Shown piece by piece: positions 27,001-38,726 of a stretch of 64,000 bases of DNA; within the stretch, counting starts at the first letter, position 1; the number at the start of each line of letters is the position of its first letter. Position numbers and translations under genes: made by a program. Below the pieces are notes generated by a model, which was given only the letters and a program-made list of their open reading frames with translations, ran no database searches and was not told the origin of the DNA. The DNA comes from Monosporascus cannonballus (taxonomy: Eukaryota > Ascomycota > Sordariomycetes > Xylariales): the NCBI GenBank assembly GCA_004154925.1, contig QJNS01000211.1, positions 62,200 through 126,199 on the forward strand. The letters run 5' to 3'.

Positions 27001-30000
27001 AAAATTTATTATTTAATAATTCGTATTATTTATATTAATACTTTTATTATTATATTTTGATATAAGGAAAAAACGAATAATATTTTATATTATTTAATAA
27101 TTTTTGCGGGATTGAATAAAAATACGGTTTAAAAATTATTAAAATATATAAATATATTTTTTATTAAATTTTTATAAATTATATATATATAATTAAGGTT
27201 TCGGAATATTTATTTAAATATTATTCCGAAATTATCGTAAATAAAATATACGTTAATATATATATATAATAAGTAATTTATATTTTTAGCATATAATAAT
27301 GAAATTTACTTTATAAAAATTTTGTAATACTGAGATTTTGTCAAATAATTATTTGACTTAAAAAATTTATTTTATAGGCTAAGAAAAAGTTTGAAAAAAT
27401 AATATATATAATAAGAAATAAAGTACGAAAAATGGCGCCGTAATTAATATAGTTCGTATCGAAAGTTAACCTAATTCCGTACCGATTTTTATATATATTT
27501 TATTGTTTTGTTAAATTATTATATATTTTTCGAATATAATTACCGTATTTTATTTTATTAAACGATAATAATATTATTATAATCATTACATAATATTAAA
27601 TATATATAAATAAGTAATTATAATTAAAGAAACTTTAATAATATTATAAATTTACCGATATAGATTTAATTTAATTAAAATTAAAAATATAAATAAAAAT
27701 ATAAAATATAATAAATAAGGTAAAATTCGTATATTAAATAATTACCGAAAATATTATTAATATTAATAAAAAATATATCAGAAATTATAATATACGAATA
27801 AAGTTTACAAATAATTAATAAATTATAAAAATATTTTACGGCAGTATATATAATTAAAATTAAAATATATATAAATTTTAAAATTATATAATTATAAATG
27901 TAAAAAGTATTAGGTTTATATAAATTAATAAATATAAATTTAAAAAATTAACGTTATTTTTTTAAAATCAAAATAATAATATATGAAAAAAACTTAATAA
28001 TTATATATAAATTATATAAAATTTATATTTTATTATAAGTTTTTTAATATAATTTATAAAATTACTTTAATTAAATATATATTAAATATAATTATTATAA
28101 TTATTTAATATGTATTTAATATTATTTATTTAATTATAATTTTTTATAACTTTAAATATTTATTATATTTTAATATATAAAACTACTTTGTTTATAATAA
28201 AATAATTATTAATTAGTTTATTTACTTAATAATTAACATCCATATTATAATATATATTTTTATATATTTTAGAATATTATAAAAGATAAATATATTTTTT
28301 ACCGATATAATAAAAGTAATTTCCGTTATAACTTTTAATAATATATGTCGAATAAATCTAAAAAATTTTGTTCGCCTAATTAAAAAAATTAAATTCGTTA
28401 ATAATATCCCCGAAAAATAATTTGCCCTTAAAAATAAATTTAAAAACGGGTAATAAGATCTCGGATCAAAAAATAACCGAAATCGGTATTAAAATAATTT
28501 GCGAAAAAGTAAAACCGACGGCGTAATTCTAATTAAAATATAAAATATTTTTTACGGAAAATATATATTATACGTAACTAATTTTAAATATTAGATATAT
28601 ATTATACAATTATATTAATATGGCGGAAAATTTAAAAAAATAAATATCTTATATTTTAATATTAATATAAATATATATTAATTTTAAAAACTTTTATAAT
28701 TATTAAAAATTTATAAATTCGGTAATATTACGAAAACCTTATATTATAAATACGATTTTTTATTATAAAAAATATAATATTTATATAAGTATTAAATATT
28801 AAAAATATAATTCGAGATATTTTCCGTAAGAATAATTAATAAAACCAAACTTACGTTATAACGGATTATACCGGCTTTATAAATTATTAAATTATTAAAT
28901 TAATTACAGATTTTCAATTTATTACGGTTTTTATAATTTAGTAAAAAAGTTATATAAATTTAGTACCGTATAAATAATATAAAAAAGAATTATAACTTTA
29001 TAAACCGGGTCGCTTAATTAAGAAATATATATTATATAGTTATTTTATAAATATTATAATTTATAAGATTATATAAGCAATAAATATATAAATTACGTAT
29101 AAAAACACGGCAAAAAATATTTATACGTAATTCCCAAATATTCGACATTATAATATAATCCGAATAAAAAATTTTAAAATAATTTAAATATAAATATTAT
29201 ATTTAATACGAATAAAGTTTTGGAATCCGAAAACGTAAAAAAGAATTATTAATATATAAATTATAATAATATATGAAAAAAGACAAAATAAAAGAAATTC
29301 TTTTAAAAAAGTATTTAAAAACATTAATTAATAAATTAATTACAAACAAAATATATAGATTAATTTAAAATTATGTATTATATTTAACTAGAAATAATAC
29401 AATATTTTATATAATTTTATAAAAAATAAAACGTTCGAACGGCATATAATTAATTAAAATTACGCAAATTATAAATTTAATTATTTATATTAATTTCGTT
29501 AATAATTATGCCGTATATCATATTATAAAATATTATTTTTTATTTGCAATTTTATTATCGAAAACAAATAAATTACGTTAATATAATATTTAAATAATTA
29601 CGTTAATTTATAAAACGATTTCCAAATTAATTAATTAAGATTATATAAATAATAAAATTATATTAATATTAAAATTATAATAAAAGTATTATATTATTTA
29701 TAAAAAATATAAAGTAATAAAAAATAAAGATTTATATTAACGATTCGTTTTCGTTTAGTAAATCCTTATTTTATTTATTTAATAACGACGAAAATAATAA
29801 CGAACCGCCTTAATTAAAATTATTAATTAAGTTATCAATAATTTATATTATAAAATTATAATTTTTTTCCGTATACAAGATATTACGATTATCCGGAACT
29901 AAGTTATCCTTAGTAAATTCGGTATTAAAAGTTTTTCGAGTAATTAGATTAAATTTATTTACAAATTAATTTATGTTTTTGCCGTATTTAATTAATTAAA

Positions 30001-32880
30001 TTTATTTGCGTTATTAATAATAGGTACAGTATTATTAAAATTAATAAACTTAATTTTTATAATTTTACGGCTTACAGTTAAAATATTTTCGGATTTTTAA
30101 TTATCTTTTTTAATCCGAAATAAATATCCTTTAATAAGCCAAAAATTTCGAAATAAAAAATAAACGGGTTTAAGAATTTCGTTACGAAAATCTCGAATAA
30201 CATAATATTTATTTCGCGAAAAAGCATAACGGATATAGAATTTGTATTATAAAGATATATAGTACTTAATTAGAAATAAATCTCGGAAAAAAATAATATT
30301 AACATTATATATATTATTTTTCGCCCGGCGGAATTCGTTAGTAAATTATAAATTATAATATTCGCCTTTTCGATTTAATATTTTCTATATTTTTTGGGAT
30401 TTTGTTAGAACCAGATTTAATATTAAGATCGAATTAATAAATACTTGATCTAATATTATAAAATATAATATCTAATTAAAATAAAATATTTTTTAACCGT
30501 AATTAAACTAATTGGCCCTATAAAAAATAATAATATCGGTATTAATTGCTTAATATAATTAATGTCGCTATATAGTATAATATACGAAAGGCATAAATAA
30601 ACCTAAGTTTTTTTTAAAAAAAGTAATAATAATTTTAAAAATTTTTATCGATAAAAACGGTATTAATTAATAATTAGTTATTACTTTTAATAAGGGTAAA
30701 AAAGTTTTCGCCTTATAAAATATCGGCCGTATTAAAAATATTTCCGGCCCTGTAATTATCCGATAAAAAACTTTATTCGATACGTTTTAATTAAAACGAT
30801 ACCGTTTAAAAATTAATATAAGAAAGTTATATTTTCGATTTAAAAAATTAAATATTTACGAATTATCCATTAAATTATTTATGTTACCAGGTAACGTATT
30901 ATTAACAAAAAATAATAATAAATTTTCGTTAAAAAATCTTTATTTATTAATATGTCTTAATTAAAATCTTGCGGTATTTTTTTAATTTATCCGACGCAAT
31001 CAAAATATTTAAAAATTACGTTATACGCGATAAATTCAAATTCGGTAACGGTTAACCGGAAACATATATACTTTATAAATTCGGTAAATTCGGCTTTCGA
31101 AAAAAGGTTTTCGATTAAGGTATTCCGAGAAACTTTATATACGTTAAACGTTTTTGTTATAAATAGTTCGTATTAAACGCGTAATTCCTACAAAAATAAT
31201 ACAAATATACAAATATTATATATATAAAAGATAAAAAGTTCGAAAAAATAAAATTTCGACAATTTTTAATATAATTATATTATTTTATTTAAAAATTAAA
31301 GATTTATTTTTAAAATTATTTATATTTTATGCGTTCCGATTATATTACCAAGTTAATAAGTATATATAAATATAAGTAAAAAAATTATTTATATCTAAAA
31401 CAAAATAAAAATAAAAAGAAATTATTGTTTCCTATCGTATAAATCAGCTATTTCGGCTTAATTGGCCTATATTTTCCGAATATAATTAATTATTTTCTGA
31501 TTATTATAAATATAATAAAAACGTTTAAAAAATTAATAAAATTATTTTTTTAAAATCTATATATCTTTTAAAAAAGTTTTCGATAAACGTTATAAGTATT
31601 ATCGATAGTACCTTTATTTTCGTTAATTATATTTAACGAAATTGAACGGTATTTATTATATAGTATATGTTTTAATTTAGAAAAATTAAAAAACTTTTAT
31701 TTATTACGCTTATAAAATAAATTAATAAAAAAAAATCCGGATAATATTAATTACGAATTAATAGAAAATATTAAATAATACCAGATATTATTATAACATT
31801 TTATAAAATTATTTTATTTTATAATATTAATTAAGCCGGAATATGGATTATTTTAATTTTTTAAGAATATCATTATAATAACGGATAAAGGTAATAATAA
31901 TATTTTGCATAATAATACCGTATTAAAACGTTATATTACAAATATAATTTTAAATATTAAAATTATCGTATTAAAATACGATATCGTCTTATTATATCTA
32001 ATTATATAATATAATTTATCCTAATTAAAATTATATTATTATAAAGGAATTAATACGGTTATTTTAATTTCGTTTATTAATTAAATTATGTTTTTATTTA
32101 ACGTATAATAATTTTCGCAAATATTTAACTTTTTTAATATATTAATATTATTCTGTAGTAAATTTAAAATTAATAAAAACCTATCTAATAAATAGAGCAA
32201 ATAATTATTTTTAATTTTGGAAATTATTTTAACCATAATAATTGAAATTATAAAAAAAAATACGTAAAAACGTCTAGATCGTTATTATTATAAAAACGTT
32301 TTGTTTTTCGTTTTGCATTATACGATTTTTATTTTTTCTTTAAATATATAATTATTTCGTTTAAAAATTTAAATTAATCAAAATAAGTATTTTTATAAAA
32401 CGTTAATTTTCGTTTAAAATAATATAAATTATTTTAACTTTAAGTAATAATTTTTTCGACAAGCGGCGGAACTTAGGCCTTTTTGAAAAAATTATAAATT
32501 CTCTATATAATATATTATAATATTTACGTATAACGAGATCTTAATTAGCCGGAATTAAAAATTTTTATTAACTTTTATATATTAATAATTTTTTGCGTAA
32601 TTTTTTTAAAACGTTAATTGATTAATTAATCCGAATAATCAAATTATACGATTAATTATTATTTTCGTAAAAAACTTAATTACGAATAAAAATTTTAAAC
32701 GTTATATTAGATTTTTTATATTAATGCCAAAAATTTAATATACGCGTACGTATATTTTGTTTTAAGGGCGTAACGTAATAAAACTAGAAGAATTCGGATT
32801 CGTTATATTTTGAAAAAGAGGATAATTACGTAATAAGTTCGGGCTGTAGCTAATAGATACGTTAAAGTTTAAGAATAACA

Positions 32881-32894
32881 AATGGGTCCTGATT
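32881..32894 (-). repeat. Inverted match to the 186-bp element's terminal core
   Basis: AAATGGGTCCTGAT is the reverse complement of ATCAGGACCCATTT. It matches the left terminus at 19869 (ATCAGGACCCCATTT) apart from one C. It lies about 160 bp inside the right edge of the AT-rich block, so it may be the remnant of an inverted element end. Confidence 0.5.
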
Positions 32895-33490
32895 AGAACC
32901 AGAATAATATTAGTAATAAGTCATATTCGAAATAATTGTATAAATATATATATATTGCTACAAAAATATCTTGTTATTAAGTTATTACAGATTTTCGTTT
33001 TTTTAAAGAAGCAAAAGTGCCAAACGAAAACGTTTTTGCGTAATTATAACTTAGGCCTTGCTGGCTTGTTACGAGGATTTGGGATTTGATTGGTTAATAT
33101 TTAGCGTTGTGGAGCGGTACTTGAGTAACTTTGAAGAAATTGGGAAAACGAGCCAGGGAGGCCTGAGCTAACTCGCACCCGAGGAGATAGAGCGCCTGAT
33201 ATTGCAAGTCATTTGCGACCCACCTGGATAGGTAGGTATTTTAAACTTATACCGGATGTTGGTAATGGCCCCACATTTTCTCCGATATTCCGGCAACCCT
33301 TCATTGAGATCCACCCAACTCTTCTACTTCTTGGCCAAGTTGACCCGACGCCTCACTCCAAGAAACCCACTCATCTCTTCCGTCCCTGTGCTGTTACCGG
33401 CCTTGACCACCTCGTTATCAACCAACAAACCACCAACGATCAACGAACGATCCGATATAGGTATTCTCATTCAAATACCTCCATTGAGAT

Positions 33491-34135
33491 ATGAGTCGCG
33501 CCGGAAAGCTTGCCTCCGAACCTTTGCCGTATGTCCAGCCCTTCCGAATCCAGCCCCGCTGAGAGCCGGGCTATGCCTGTCATCGCGTGTAACGTTTGGA
33601 TGCTAACACCATCGATTTAGAGTTCTATTCATCAAGAATCTGAAGTTAGTCCGCCTCAGGTCCTCCATGCGAAACCTTTCCGCTTACTGATGATTGCCAA
33701 TCAGCTACGACGTCGATGACAACGACCTCTACAGGCTCTTCGACCCTAACAAGGAGAAGATCGTTCGGTAGCTAATCCCCGAAGCTCATGTCGCCGCTGC
33801 ATCAATCGTCGCTGACGGTATCTCTAGTCAAATCCGAAAGGGCATCTCCGTAGAGGCCAAGGGAACCGCCTATGTCGTATTCTGGAACGCTGCCGATGCG
33901 AAGAACGCCCTCGACAAGTTAAATGGCTACAATTTCCAGAACAGATACCTTGTCGGTATGTGTCACGCGACCTTTCGCGATCAACCTCCTCTCGTTCCAC
34001 AAGTCGGCGACTAACTATACAAAAGTGCTGTGGCACCAGCCAGAGAAGACCCTCAAGTCCAAGGATGCGAGAGAGGACCTTCAACAGCGCCGCGATAACT
34101 TAGCGCACCTGAAGGAACAACATGGTATCGCTTGA
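33491..34135 (+). CDS. SF3B6: Splicing factor 3B subunit 6 (SF3b14a/p14), RRM protein
   Basis: Five exons, 33491-33528, 33621-33644, 33705-33767, 33828-33955 and 34026-34135, join in frame to 120 aa (human p14 is 125). p14 is a small RRM protein of the U2 snRNP that binds SF3B1 and contacts the branch-site region in the nucleus. Family hallmarks visible after splicing: RNP2-like VLFIKNLNYDV, then VRQIRKG, RNP1-like KGTAYVVFW, NRYLVVLWHQPEK and a C-terminal LKEQHGIA. The introns are 92, 60, 60 and 70 nt. Branch-like sites are CTAAC (introns 1 and 4), TACTGAT (intron 2) and CTGAC (intron 3); the intron 3 donor GTAGCT is the weakest. Exon 2 is only 24 nt. The turn after LFDP is about two residues longer than I expect, so the exon 3 edge could be slightly off. 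The stop TGA (34133-34135) is followed in the same frame by CAA TTA and 79 further sense codons (see the next feature). Confidence 0.9.
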
Positions 34136-34381
34136 CAATTAGACGGGCCTGCAGATCGCCTCCAGACTTGCTCTAGCGTAACGTCTGCAGACCCGTCTTC
34201 CTCATCCTCCTCCGCGTCATCCGCCACTACGATCTCGACCAAGAAGCGCTCGATTTCGGTGGTGAAGAACAACAACAAGAAGAACAGATTTGACGAGGTT
34301 ACCGGGCACGCCCGACGGGTCGCCACGAATCTGGTGCGAGGCATTCTTCCGCACAAATCCAACAAGCTGTGTATGACATGA
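34136..34381 (+). other. In-frame open extension after the SF3B6 stop
   Basis: The frame of SF3B6 stays open for 81 codons after its TGA and ends at TGA 34379-34381. The first part is Ser/Thr-rich and the second basic (STKKRSISVVKNNNKKNRF), with many C/G third positions. The stop context TGA CAA TTA matches the CAR-YYA leaky-termination consensus. As an alternative, a GTATCG donor at 34125 and a CAG acceptor at 34190 would remove a 66-nt, frame-preserving segment containing the stop, giving a 180-aa isoform. It could also simply be 3' UTR. Confidence 0.4.
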
Positions 34382-36520
34382 CGCCGGCACAGATTCTGCT
34401 AAATTTCTCTCTTCGAGTTTAATATCATAAACCTCTGTAGGCCGGAACAAGCCGTCCTCACAGGGGGGCAACTCGCCGAACTCAAACGACTGATTTTTCT
34501 CGACTTTTGGCCGCCCCATCTAGGGTTGGTAGTCATTCTAAGTAGTCACGAAAGCGGTGGATGTTGATCAGATTGTGGACTGGGTGGTTCTGTGTGGTTT
34601 CTAGGGGAAGGGCATTTATGCCGGTTACTCGCGTTTTGCATCAATATCATCATCAGATACTCCGATATCGATATGGAGGAACCTCAACCTTGTCGAGGTT
34701 GTTTAGCTCGATTTGAGAATGGAAGTCACTATTCTTTTTCCTGCAGCATTTCTTGGTCTTCAAACACTAGTGTAGTCGCTAGATACTTTTTTTTTCGCTC
34801 TGTGACTGATTTCCAGAGTTACTATTGACTGACCGAGGACCCTGGGCCATTCCATGCACTCCGAAAATACCATCAGGGCTCTAGTTCCTTCAGTGCCTGA
34901 GCTGTCGATATTACTTCTGACGACACCGTGGCCATGAGTCTACGTCAGCCTACAAGCTTGCTACTAAAGTTGAATGTTCCTCGCGTGAGTCCTCGGAAAG
35001 CTTGTGATCATTCGGTCCTGGAAAATCTGGTTGAAGGGATGCTGTCCTGCCTATTCCCTTGGATATACGTACGAACAACCCAAGTCGGCTGATGCATAGT
35101 CCGAGTGAGAATCAGTCGACGAACCTCTCAGTATAATACCCTGACTATGAAAAGCGATGAGACTGCTTAATATCCATTAGTCGATGTGCTGGAGCCTGGT
35201 ACAAGTGTATACTTAATCCCTTAGTTCATTGTGTGCGGAGCCTGGTATTTTGAAGCCCATGGATTAGCTATTACTTGTTATTTATTGTGTTAAATTACCG
35301 AACCGCTGAGTAATTTACTAGAAGCCGAGGCAAGAAGATATAATCCGTAGGAAACAGATCTTAATAGATCGGAACCCCCATATAATGCACGACCAGGTAC
35401 ACCCCTGTTGCGTATTAGATGGATATTCTAAACCTTCATATACCTAGCCAGAGGGATCACTTCTACCGAAGATTTCGGCTTATAAGCGCCGCAGTCTCCG
35501 CTGGAGGAATGGTACACCCAATCGCCCTTATTGCCACCGACCTCAGGAATTCTGGATACTGTAGAGTTCCCGTCGAGCCCTTACGATAAAGAAGCGCCGT
35601 GATGATATCTATATGCTTATCATCTGGCTGCCACGAGGTCTTCAAGGTCTAGAGCGGGAGGTGCCGTGGTGGGACTCCCGGGAGGGGGGTTCTCGGGGAA
35701 TGAAGATCATTGATACCTACCTATGAAAGCCGTGGCGCTGCAGCTCGGGGGGGATATTCTAACGGCCAGCATTTATTCTGTTAGTTATCTTGTCGCTACA
35801 CTACCTGCCTACTTCGTGCATACGGTAGATCATAATGCTAAGGTTAGTTAAAGGACAAAGAAATCAGGCTAACAATTTAGCAAAGCTTTGAACTTTGACG
35901 TGGCTGTGCTACGCCTTTGCTTGGCTGGTTGAGGTAACCCCACCCAAGGCATCTATCTAATAAGGCTCTGCGCCAGGTGGCGCTGCCAACACACGTGCCG
36001 CTAAAGCCGACGGGGAGTTTCGTTCATTTTAAGCACGTCCCTACATAGAAATGCTACATACCTACCTACAAGGAAACGCTGAGTTTCAAGGGTCTCGACC
36101 CATCAACATCTCCTTACCCTCCATGATATCTCATTAACCGCAGACTCATATCCATTCAACATAATGTTTTAATCTTAAACCGTTACCCCTTTCTTATACT
36201 ATACGGATTGTAGAACGTGCCTACAAGTGGTTACGGTTCCTCGACCTACTAAAGCGTATACCGTCAGGACTGACCAGCAATCAGCGTATCGTCTTCCCCA
36301 CGGGCGATCCTTCATCACCCGTCTTCCCCGTGTCCCTCTCCTCGACGTCTCGGCCGGCACCCGAATCGCCTGACAGTTGCAGAACACGCTCACCGTCCTC
36401 GGTAGTACACGCTGCGGCTTGTATGACGATTGTGTTTCTCCGTGATGCACCAACAGCGGTAGCGCACATCTCGACATAAACCCAGTGATCGGCGTTACCA
36501 TCCCCACAACGGTGACGGCT
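34382..36520. other. Intergenic region, no gene seen
   Basis: Frames are under 100 codons on both strands and several begin at non-ATG codons. No domain or RNA gene is recognisable. The right end presumably holds the promoter of the 36521 gene. Confidence 0.6.
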
Positions 36521-37647
36521 ATGACTCCGATGCTCGCGACGACCGCTATATCGTCCCTTGCTACCGCTGCGACAGCGACAGCGACGGCAATGGCTTCGGC
36601 TGGGGATTCGGACGACGGAGGAACAGGCGAGTGCCGGCTAATGGGGCCTTTTGCCATCATTGTACAGATGGCGCTTGGTGGTTTGGCACTCTTGTCCCTA
36701 GTATACAAGCGCTGGCGGGAGCGGCCTCAGCGGCCTGTCAAGATCTGGTTCTTCGATGTGTCAAAGCAAGTCGTGGGGGCTTCCCTCGTCCACGTCGCCA
36801 ACGTCTTCATGTCCATCCTCACTAGCGGCCGGGTTACCGTGAAGGTGGACCCGGCCACTGTGCAGACGACGCAACGCCTCCTGCGGAGGGATGACGACGA
36901 ATTCGTCCCAAACCCTTGCTCGCTCTACCTACTGAACTTGGCTATTGATGTGAGTTCCTAACGAACACCCTCTAGAACTCGACCGAGTGCCGGCTAACTT
37001 TGTGCGAGACCACGATCGGTATCCCAATCCTGCTTGTTATAATCAGAGTAGTTACAGGTCTTGTAGCCTATACGTCTTGGGGTAATCCACCCGAGTCGAT
37101 CCAGTCTGGGAACTATGGCAGTCCACCGAAGGTCTACTGGTGGCTCAAACAGTCCGTCATCTACTTCTGTGGCCTGTTCGGCATGAAGATCTGCGTCCTT
37201 ATCATATTCCTGATGTTGCCCTGGATATCTCGCATTGGCGACTGGGCGCTGAAGTGGACCGAAGGCAACGAGCGCTTGCAAATCGTCTTCGTGATGATGT
37301 TATTCCCGCTCATTATGAACGCCTTGCAGTACTACATCATCGATAGCTTCATCAAGATGAAGGAGACGACCCACGAGATATTGCCCACCGAGGACGAAGG
37401 CAGACGTAACCCGTTCGACGATGCCCTTGCTGATAGTGGTGATGAGGGCTCAACCAGTGACGAGAGCAGCGAGAGCATGAGGCTTGCGAGGACCAAACGC
37501 TTCAAGAACAAGAAGTCAGGAGGGAGGAACTCAAAGGATGACCACGAGGAGTATGACCCCGATAGGGATGGCGCAACGACGGCAAGGGCTGGCCGGAGCC
37601 AGGAGAGCAGGAGTTTGTTGAATAAGGAGCTGGTTCCTCCCGAGTAA
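36521..37647 (+). CDS. STIMATE/TMEM110-family multipass membrane protein
   Basis: Two exons, 36521-36949 and 37009-37647, give 355 aa. The 59-nt intron has a GTGAGT donor, a CTAAC branch site and a GAG acceptor, and joins NLAID to TTIGIPI. That junction lies in the family's best-conserved stretch (PCSLYLLNLAIDTTIGIP). The start is taken at the first in-frame ATG (36521). Several hydrophobic segments are visible: FAIIVQMALGGLALLSLVY, the region around ANVFMSIL, the IGIPILLVIIRVVTGLVAY helix, one around VIYFCGLFGMKICVLIIFLM and one at IVFVMMLFPLIMNALQYYII. The last 85 residues are hydrophilic, acidic then basic, and probably cytosolic. Family members are vacuolar membrane proteins in yeast (YPL162C) and regulators of ER-plasma membrane calcium contacts in animals; which role applies here is unknown. 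The Ala/Thr-rich N-terminus is not a clear signal peptide. Confidence 0.85.
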
Positions 37648-38726
37648 ATCAGCGGCCGGAGCCCCGGGCGTTTTTCGACGAGCAGTTGATACGTTGGTCA
37701 CTCATTGGGATCCGGAGCACATCTCATCCTGCTATTGCATGCAACAGTTATTCGCGCCTGGAATATACTGCATGGCGGGAATTAAAATACCTCGTCACTT
37801 CTTGGGAGCTGGGAGTTTGGCGTACTATAGGTCAATACAGGCTGGATCGAATGGTGGAGAGAACACATACTTGGTTAATGATAGATGGTCTTCTCGGGAG
37901 ATGGGATAGCTCTTATACTGAATCGCCCCCGACTACCTAATGGTGCTGGACCCTGTGCTAGTTTTAGAACTGCCAAACGATACGTGTCCTATAAATATGA
38001 CCGTCATAACGAGGTTCAAACAAATCGTATAGATGCTATCTCCTCCCGTCCTCCGTATATAAGCTCAGGCCTGGCCTGGTACTGAGGCAGGCCTCGGGCT
38101 GGATTTGGCTCTCGTTATGTTACCTCTCGGTGCTCACTGAGGCTGCGTGCTGGGAGCCCCATTGTTAGGCTGCATCGTCGACCTCCCTCGTCAAACCTAA
38201 TCGTCGACTTACGTTGTTAAGCCTCGTTGTCGAATTGTCGTGTCAAGCCGCATCGTGGATTTGTACTCTCCTGAGCCCCGGCTCTGGCTCGCCCCCACGA
38301 TGGGCTCGCACGAAATTAGGTAATTTTGAGTGAAAACTGCTCACATCTTTCTCCGTGTCTTTCAGATACCAGAGGTCGTGGGAACCAGGCAACCTTTTCT
38401 CTTCTGGCAGGGGCTTTTCTTGTTCGTTTTGCGTATTCTCACTCTCGTCCTTGGTAAATATATAACAGTATCCTTGTACATTTCGTAGAAAACGGTTGCT
38501 TTGGCCGCATCTGTAGCTGTTGGTGAACCTATACTGACGTTTTGCTCACAGATTGACAAGTCCAACGACAAACAAGAAGACCAGATTCACGCAATACAGA
38601 CACGCCCCTGGATTCACTTTCTCCTGCTCTTCAACTACTTCTTCTCTCTTTCCTCACTCTCTCTATCTCTCACACACACTCTCTCCACTCCTCTCCGCCG
38701 CCGGCCCTCACGCAACCACCGCCACC
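37648..38726. other. Intergenic region with tandem repeat and pyrimidine-rich leader
   Basis: Contains a four-unit 26-bp tandem repeat (38164-38267) and, just before the ATG at 38727, a CT-rich leader (about 38640-38700) typical of fungal 5' UTRs. No protein gene is recognisable. Confidence 0.6.
38164..38267. repeat. Four-unit degenerate 26-bp tandem repeat
   Basis: Units begin at 38164, 38190, 38216 and 38242, exactly 26 bp apart. Each starts GTYA(A/G)(A/G)CC-like and contains an ATCGTCGA-like core (GTTGTCGA and ATCGTGGA in later units). Confidence 0.75.

Larger units (their letters stand above)
20041..33055. repeat. AT-rich, RIP-degraded repeat block (about 13 kb)
   Basis: Base composition shifts abruptly to very AT-rich near 20,041 and back to normal near 33,055. 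In sampled lines CpA/TpG is scarce and TpA abundant, while CpG is still common (CGA, ACG and CGG recur). That pattern fits fungal RIP (CpA to TpA) rather than ordinary CpG deamination. The only ORF above 60 codons is 25403-25594 (minus), without recognisable content. The block contains three copies of a 186-bp element and a 1.54-kb duplication; from about 24.0 to 33.0 kb I see only decayed sequence with no identifiable transposon domain. It separates SF3B1 from SF3B6. It could be a nest of dead transposons; nothing specifically suggests a centromere. Confidence 0.85.
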
